DNA of 64,000 bases from Gordius sp. MW1 (lineage: Eukaryota > Nematomorpha > Gordioida > Gordea > Gordiidae), in the NCBI GenBank assembly GCA_964036665.1, contig OZ038526.1, forward strand, positions 12,338,001 to 12,402,000, in the 5' to 3' direction. The notes under the pieces were generated by a model. It saw only the letters and a list, made by a program, of their open reading frames with translations, did no database searches and was not told the origin of the DNA. This document shows, one piece after another, positions 51,501 to 60,500 of the stretch. Position numbers and translations under genes: made by a program. Numbering within the stretch: the stretch's first letter is position 1; every line of letters starts with the position of its first letter.

Positions 51501-54500
51501 TATCCAATAATTTGCTGTTATTTGTTGTGCCTATGTTTGAAATTATTATGTCTATGTATTAATTACGACGACAGCATCTTTTATCATCTAAAATACGTTA
51601 TTTTTGTACATTCGTCAGTGACGCCTAAAAGGAAGGACTAAAAACTGTGCCTGTAGCAGTCTAACTCTCGCATTTGTTCACAATCGTTTTGCATTTATAT
51701 ATATAATATATAGGCTACCGTCATGATCTCTAAAGGAACTTAAAAGTACTGTGTCCTCCTAACTCATTTATTTGGCACTCGAACCTCTTTTTTTAATAAG
51801 TGGTTCACATTTATGCCCCACTTTGTGCCAAGCTGCAATATTATATATTATTAATGACATTTATGTATGGTGATTTTGATTTATTAAAAAAACATGACAC
51901 GTTTAAGCATAATTTTGCCTTTTTTTAAACATAAAATAACAGGCTAAAAAAGCGGCTTGGGTGAAGAAAATTGCAAAAGTATAAGTTGCGTTGGTAATTT
52001 ATATCATTTCTTAAAGATAAAACTTTGAAATTTTTATTAATACAGGTTGAAATAACATCCTAAATTAAGTTGGCTATTAAATTTTATAAAATAAATAATA
52101 ATGCTGCTCGCAGCCATTTATATTAAGAAACAACACACCTAGATAGTGCTTTAAATTTAATTGACTAATAAGCAAAAAAATGAAGCGAGAAACGGTTAAA
52201 AGATTTGTTAGATTTTTTGTGCCGAATATTAATAAATGTTTTTTTTATTTTTTTCCGATAGGTCATCTCTTTTAAATAATAATTTGTTTTGAAGTTGCAA
52301 AAAAGCGTTTGCCCTTTTTAGGATGTATGGTATATTGCTATCACAGATCGATCCAATTTAAAATGATAAAACTTTTATGTTGTAAACAACTAAGGCCTCA
52401 AACTTAAAAAATATATTTTGATATACGTTAATTAGTTTTTGATTTTTATTACGAATTTATTTACTCCCCATATTTCATATTATAAAATCGACTCAAACTT
52501 TTGATCACCCTCCCATACACATAATAAGTCTATCTATCCTGATTGATGTTGATGCCTTAAGAATATTTTTTCGGGACAGAAAATGGTGGTTCCCATTAGT
52601 TGCAATGGATGCCCCGCATATCAAAATGCCTTGCGGCTCTATTGTCTTATCAGAGAAAACATTCAACGCTGTAGTTTTAAAAGAAAGTTGTTCAAATCAT
52701 TTTAGAAATACGAACTACTTCCTAAATAAATGAACTCTAAATCTTAAATTAATAGAGGTGAAAGACGCGGCAAAGGGTCATCAACGAAAAAAGTGCATTC
52801 CGCGGTGCGGCGTTGTATGCAGCTATGCTCGACCTCATCGTTCCAATATTAATGACTAATTTTGCCCAATTGTCTTAGTCAATCAATGAAAAAATGTGCG
52901 CATTTTTTATGTCTCCCAGTGTAACCTGTAGGTGAAACCCCTTTATTTCCGGAAGTAGACAAACTTTTTAAATATTTTAAAATGTTTGGTTACTCGGAGC
53001 ATATTAAGATGCCCCTAATTTTTTTTAAATAATATATATTTATATATGCACATTGGAACTCATGGGCGTAGCCAGGTTTTGGATTAGGGGGGGGGAACGT
53101 TTAAAAGTTCAAATAGAGAGGGGCAAAACATAAAATTTTTCAATTTTTAAGGGTTTTTGCATTAAAATTTTGTTTCGTCATTCAGGGGGGGGGGGGCGGC
53201 CCCCTGGCTCTCCCATGCTGGAACTTAAAATACTTATATGATGAAAGCGTGTAAATATTGATTGGCTAGCGAAGTTTATAAAAAATGCATTGATAAACTA
53301 ACTCACTTATTTAAGTTTATGGTTTTTTAAAATAATTACAAGCAACGAAAAAGGCAAGAGTTCCTTTTTTCATCCCCCCCCCCCCCATTTATTGGGCTTT
53401 ACTCCTGTATAATATATTTCAAGTTTCTATTTTCCATATGGGCCCTTCGATCGCATTCTTGACCATCTCGTAATCGGTCCCCAATTGACGAATGAAATTT
53501 ACTTATGGGTCATAAAGGAGTGCACATTGTAATCATATGGGGTTAAAATAGGTTTTTACGATACCAAACAAAATTAACCACAAAAATTTGAGGTTTTTTT
53601 GTAAAATTAATTTGATAGAGAATTTTTTTAGGAACTAAATAACCAAAATTTCGAAGGATAGCGCCAATAATTTCAAAGGTATGACAAATATAGTAATAAT
53701 TTAATCAAATAATAAAATGCTCTCTAGCGTGCTTTTGGCTCTTTCAACGTCCATAACTTTAAAAGTATCCGCTCAAATTGGCTAAAATTTTTAGGGAATG
53801 CTATTCTCACCAAAAATTATCTAAATCTGAGGTGGTCGTATTTATACTTAAATTGCTCACTATTTGTGCTCCTTTTACAATAGCAGTTGATATAATATAA
53901 GCCTTCCTGGGCGCTTCCTTCATAATATTAAAAATAAATTTTATTACAATTCTTTAAGATAACATTGAAAAATGAAAATTTTCTTATCAAATATATATTT
54001 AATTTTCAGATATTCGAATTATATTTAAGGGAATTTTTGCATTAAAATTTTTAATTATGCCTAAAAAATGCTTAAAGAAAAAAGTTAATATTTATATTAA
54101 AAGAATAAAGCCTTTGATTTATTTTATCATTTTCTATTTTATTACAGAATTTTAAAATAAATAAATAATTAAATTTTATTTGTTAACTATATATCTACTT
54201 TTTTTAGATGCTCGCTCGATGCATGATTTATGCTTTATAATTTTACATCATGTATAATAAAATCCATAAAGAGCACGTTTAATTTTTTTTATATTTTAAA
54301 GAGTGTAGCCTTTGATTAATTTTATCATTTTGTGTCGTTGATAATAACCTGACTGGCCAAGTATTAAAAAATCAATAATAAGTTTACTCATATATTTTAC
54401 GGCAATAATTGCAACTTGTCAAGTTATTTCCTACCGTTTTAGCCTGATTTAAGTAGAGATGCAATATAGCTTTCTACCAAAATTTTAATAATATTAAAAA

Positions 54501-57500
54501 TAACATTTTGTAAAGGACTGATGAATATTTTTATATATGTCCTCTTAAATCGAAACGGGTTTATAAAACAACAAATCCTTATGAACTATGCAATGATAAT
54601 AATAATCAATACCTCTTTAAATTTAAATAATATAACAAGAATCGTGTCATATTGCATCAATTAGTATAAAATAGTTGAAATTATTCTCTATACTTTATTT
54701 GTTTTCCTGTCTCGTGTTCCATTTGCCTCATTTATTATCTATATTTTGAATCTGGATGAAAGCATTGGTAGATTAATAAAATATGAACACTTTTCTATCG
54801 GTGTAGATTTCTTTTCAAAAAATTGGTTGCGCTTCACACATATATGCTTGCTTCATTAAAAATAAAATAAATTTTATTGAATATTTCAAAGCATCGGATT
54901 AAGTTTGACACGGCAGAACCATTAACCTACGAATATCCATCGGAACAATCATTGCTCGAACAAGAGTTGGAGAACGAGGATGTCAAGGCTCGTATAAATG
55001 CGTTTAACATTAAAGCAGCCGCAGCAGCCGAAGCGATTGTTTGTAAAGAATCAAAAACAAGCTTGAGATATCTTCCCGTGGACCATAATACAAGATTTGA
55101 AGATTTTAAAGATAAAATTTCTCCTAAAATTAATAAAATTGACGTCCGATCTGCACCACGATCCCAAGCGTTGAGTCGATATCCCGACCACCACTCTGAG
55201 GAAACAGGTTTGATATGGTTTGTTTTTATATACAGCATAGCATACGATTTTGAAGAAGCTTTGAATGTCGAATTATAGGTTTAGTATTAAAGTTTTGATA
55301 TGTGATGTACTTGGAGCTTTTTTGGTTTTGCTAAATTTATTCAATTAAACTGCACTTTAAGTTTCCACTCACTTATTTTTATCAATTCGGAATCTTATTT
55401 ATTAACACCCAGTTTAAAGATTATCTTTATATTAGTAAATTTCTTAAGTCTAAATTTTTTTTATTAAAAACACTAATTAAAACGGTATTTTGTTGAATTT
55501 GTGAATAACTTAACTTTAGAATTGACAATGACCCAATTTATAATTTTGCGAAATAGTTATTTCTAATCCATTCGTTAATCCTCATTTTTTGCACTAGCAC
55601 ATAATATCTTTTTGTTTTGATTTAATCGCAAATCGAGATAATTTCTTTAAAAATTACTTTTTTGAAAATTTCGATTTTTAATTGTTACAAAAATTTTAAC
55701 GAATATATTTATAAAGAATTTAAATGTCAAAAATGTATGGTCTGGTACAAATATCTAAAGGCTGTATGCAAGGTTTAAATAAATCAATCAACAATCTTCG
55801 GCCTAAAATTTGTAGGCCCTAATTATAATTCATTAAATAAATAGTTAAGCAACATTTTTAAACCCCCTGTCAATTATATTTTTACAAAAAATAGCTGCTT
55901 TAATTTGCCAAATTTTATTTTCTTGCGGATCATATACACAGTTAGAACAAGAGGGAATCGGTTTGTTTCAAACTTTTGAAAAACGTTAGACTTCCTGCTT
56001 GTTTACGCTTGTTAGGTTAGGAAAGTCTGACTTTTTTGATTACTGGGACTCTAATGTACCAAATTCATATATGCCTTGATTATAAAGTATTATTTTTTGT
56101 AAACTCATTATATAATTGCTTACCTGGGTTACCAGACGAAAATTTAAATTATTTAATAACCAATTTCAATGGTTCTTTAGGAACACTTATGTTACTTACT
56201 ACAGAATCAAAGACCGGCTATGATGAATATTTTTTAAGCCATCACAAATATATTTTGCTACGATGAAAAGTTGCATAAGATATAGGAAAATGCTTTTACT
56301 AATGATAAAGGTTTTTACGCATCTTAAACAAATTTTCGATCACCTACAGTCCCGAGATACTTGTGAAATTTCTTTGAGGCTTGATGTTGTAGTTTGCAAA
56401 CAATCTCCACGCCAAAATAGAAACGAGCAGGGACAGTTAGATACGTCATCTCATGTTAGTTAAAAATGTTTATACGCCGCCAAGGTCGATCCTTAGATGC
56501 AAGCCGCTTTGAGAGAGTTGCCATTTTTTCCATTATTGAACCATCCCATCCCATCCCTCTCTGCAGGCTATGGAAATGTATAGTCGGGTGGGTGGGTGGT
56601 AGGTAGTTTACTAGCTTAGGACTTCTTTACCTGCAAAATATGCTTCGCGCCATCAAATCACCACTTGACCCATTTATCTTTGGACGAGGATCGATAAATA
56701 TCAAAATGCCAAAATACGACGTCCCCAAAATTTAATGATACTAGTCTCTTGGCATTAGCATTTTTAAAAGATACTTAAAATAGCTTCCTTGTAAAAAATA
56801 AGATTGGTATCCTAATAGCTAAGTTCAACTACTAAACTTTTTTAGACACTTAGCCTCTCCTCCTTGATGAAAAAAATATACGTCTTCATACAAAAACGAA
56901 TATAAAAAGCCCATCTTATGTCGCAATTTATCTAACATATTTTGAAGTCAGTCCAAATTTATCGTTAAAATGATTAAAAATTATAGGAACTTGGATAAAT
57001 GAATTGGTAAAAATTGAATTTATCTTCCAACTCTTATCATCTATAACATTTTAATTCTTTTTGCTCTTTATAATAAACAGGCTTTTTAAATTAATTAGTA
57101 ATATTATTTTTTTATTTAAAAAAACTATATATGTTGTATTTATAATTAGAGCCCTGTAAAATGAAATTTCTTCTGTCTGAGCCCGGCCCGAGCCCGACTT
57201 CTTCATTTTTATTTTGCCCGAGCCCGAAAGACTTATTTCTTTTTGGCCCGACCCGAGCCCGACCTGATTTTTCGAATAAAACTTTTAAAAAATTTTATTT
57301 TTAAAATTATTTCACCATTTAAATATAAAATGCAGTAGATAGTTATAACTCGTAATTTACAACTAGGATAAGCTTAAAATAAAAAAATCAATTTTCACTC
57401 GTTACAATTTATTTAGCTTTAAAACTAAACCAAACTTAAAGAAATATATTTTATTTAACAGTTCCATATTAAAACTTTTTTAGAAATATTTACCTATCTT

Positions 57501-60500
57501 GGGTCGGGCTATTGGTTAGAGTTTAAGAAGGCAATGATTGTTTTAAATTTAGAAATAAAAATTAAAGGGATTTTGGGTATAAGGTTGGGTTTCCAAGCCA
57601 AATTTTTGATAATTTTTTACGAGCTAATGCTGGAATTATCTTGAACTCGATCTGTCTTGAAAAGAATATAAAATTGATTTTTGGAAAATACTCTCTTATT
57701 ATGAATTTAATGGGTTTTAATGTGTAAGATTATAACAATGGAAGTTAAATTTACCATTTTTCTCAGTTAATTTGAATGAAAGAAAACAACATTCAATCTG
57801 AATGTGAATATTTGAGCCCTGCACCTGTGACCCAAAACCCGGGTTGAAGTTTTTAAAGTTTCTTCGGGCCAGGTCCGGGTTGAAAGTTAAAAATGCTTTG
57901 GGGTCAGGTTTAAGTTTATGAATTTTATATTGCATAATAGACATATCTTTTAAATTCATGCCATTATATATAATAATGTTTTATAATTAATATCGAAATG
58001 TATGATTGATTTATCTCATTCCGTCATTTATATTGTTCCCTTGTAATTTACATCTAATTTTTTGATTTGTGCAATTTAAAACTCAAGAAAGGTTAAAATT
58101 AATAAATTGGGATAAACATATATAATTGGTACCACAAAACTTTTTAACAATTTTCCGAACTCACATTTTTCTTTTTCTAATACTTGTATTACCGCCTACA
58201 CTAGAATATAAATTATTATGATTATTTATTAAACGAATGATTAAAATGTATAAAAAACATTATTTTACAATCATTATTGTAAAAAAGGATCCAATTTTAT
58301 CCTTTCATTTTCGCACATATTGCCACAATTAGTGGTGTTAAATTGCTAACTTTTGTTAACTCTAAACGCGAGCACGCATTCGGTTTAAACGCTTTCGGGT
58401 CGGGTTCGGGTTAAAAGAGTGACTTTGCAGGGCTCTAGTGTATATCATCACAAGTAAAATATTTTTAATAAAATTGAATATTACGCGACTATTTTATTTA
58501 TTTAAATTTTTAATGCATTAATCATCATTTTAATATCAGCGATATTTACTATTTATTTAATAACGGATCCGTTGATTTGTGCGAGCCATTTCGTGCCTAA
58601 TAACGTTATGTAAATTTTGAAGTTACTCAGGTAGTGTTTTCCATAAAATTTCATCTTTGGCTTGCAAATTGTCCATCCTTTTTATTTACTTTTGCGTTTT
58701 ATTTTTTACCTTCAACTCGCTTTTGCCATTTTTTATCGTCTTTGACTCCTCGCCAATTAGTCTCAACCACCACAGGCATTGTCCGAAATTTCCAAGTTTG
58801 ATACGCGACCATTGTTTATCATTGCTATATGAATGACTTTCCACATTTTAAAGTGTTTTATTGTTTACTATTTGCATTTTTGTTATTTACACTTGGTCCT
58901 TTTTGTATGTATTTAAGGGCGGGTGACTATGATCGAATTTTAGAGAATTAATTATAAATGCCTTTAAAAGAAGCCAAAACTGCGATACAAAAATCTAATA
59001 ACTTTTAATTCTTCCATAACAAATTTTATATTTGAATTAGGTCAGGTAAATGTTTTTTACAACAAATTATTTGCTAAGTATTTTATTCAAATTGCTAAGT
59101 ATTTTTAGCGTCATTGCTAAGTATTTTATTCATTTGCTAAGTATTTAATTCGTTCACTAAGTTTTTAAATTAATTCTGAGTTTTATATTCAAATGCTAAG
59201 TATTTTATTCATTTGCTAAGTATTTAAATGAAATTTGCTAAGTATGTTATTTATTTGCTAATTATTTTAATGTTTTGCTAAGTAGTTAAATTATAGGCTA
59301 AGTATTTAAATATATTATGCTAAGTATTTAAATTATTGCTGAGTATTTAAAAAAAATGTGCCAAGTAATTAAATTATTCGCTCAGTATTAAAAAAATTAT
59401 GCTAACTATTTAAATATATGCTAGGTTTATAAATAAATTATGCTAAGTATTCAAAAATTAAGGTGTATTACAGGAAATGTAACTTTAAATGGTATTTAAA
59501 AAATTTTTAACAAAGCTTTGGGCAGAAAGCTATTAATGGGCAAAGCTCAACAAACATGCTATAATGTACAACAATAAAAATAAAAAAGCTTATGTTGTAC
59601 TTGCCAAAATAAGTCAATCAATAAATCAAGATACAACAATCAGCAGAATAGATGGCTGGGCCTCCTATGAGGATTTTAAAAAGCAAAATTTTAAGGCTTG
59701 GTCCATAACCTTCCTTGAAGAAGGCCATGTGGCAAAAGGGTTAATGCAGTTGGCCCTCATTTCACAAAAATTACATCTGCAAGCATATAAAAGGATTAGC
59801 CTAAACACTAAAATATGCAAACCCCCTATGGAAGCTAAAAATGTTACAATAGGAAAAAAAGAAGACAAGGAAGACCTTCCAAAGCTAAAAAAGCTTTGAT
59901 AGTCCAATAAATAAATATATATATAAAGCCCCCGTTATTATAATTATATTTTGTAGTTGAATAAAATCTCTATCAATTATCCGATTAGCTATTTAAATTA
60001 TTTTATATGCGAAGCCATTATAGAACATGAAGGGTATTTCTTCACCTACAAATAAATAATCATAATTTTTTTATTCAAATCTAAAATAAATTATTTTTAT
60101 TTTATTACAATATAAAATTGAAATATTATAATTTTCAACTATAAATTATGGTAGTTCATTAAAATGATTCCCATTATAACTTTCTTTCAAATTTTCAACA
60201 CTTTTTTGTATCATAAATAAAACTTTATATTAAAAAACTTAGTATTTTAAAGTAATAACTTTGCACTTCAATATAAAAAACCTAGAATTTTTAAAAATTA
60301 AACATTTTACAAATTATTACCATTAAAACTTTGCCCTTTTTAGCTTTAAAACATCATTATCTTTTTTTAATACTCAGCATTTTGATTAAAATTCCTAGCT
60401 TAAAATTAAAAAAGAATACTTAGCATTTTGATAAAAAAACTTAGCATTTAAAAATAAAATACTTATTATTAAGATTAAAATACTTAGCACTTTAATTAAA

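Noticed and set aside
56036-56463. Extra exon or small gene
   Set aside because: Two short overlapping ORFs, without recognised domain, matched splice borders or a codon pattern distinct from intron DNA.
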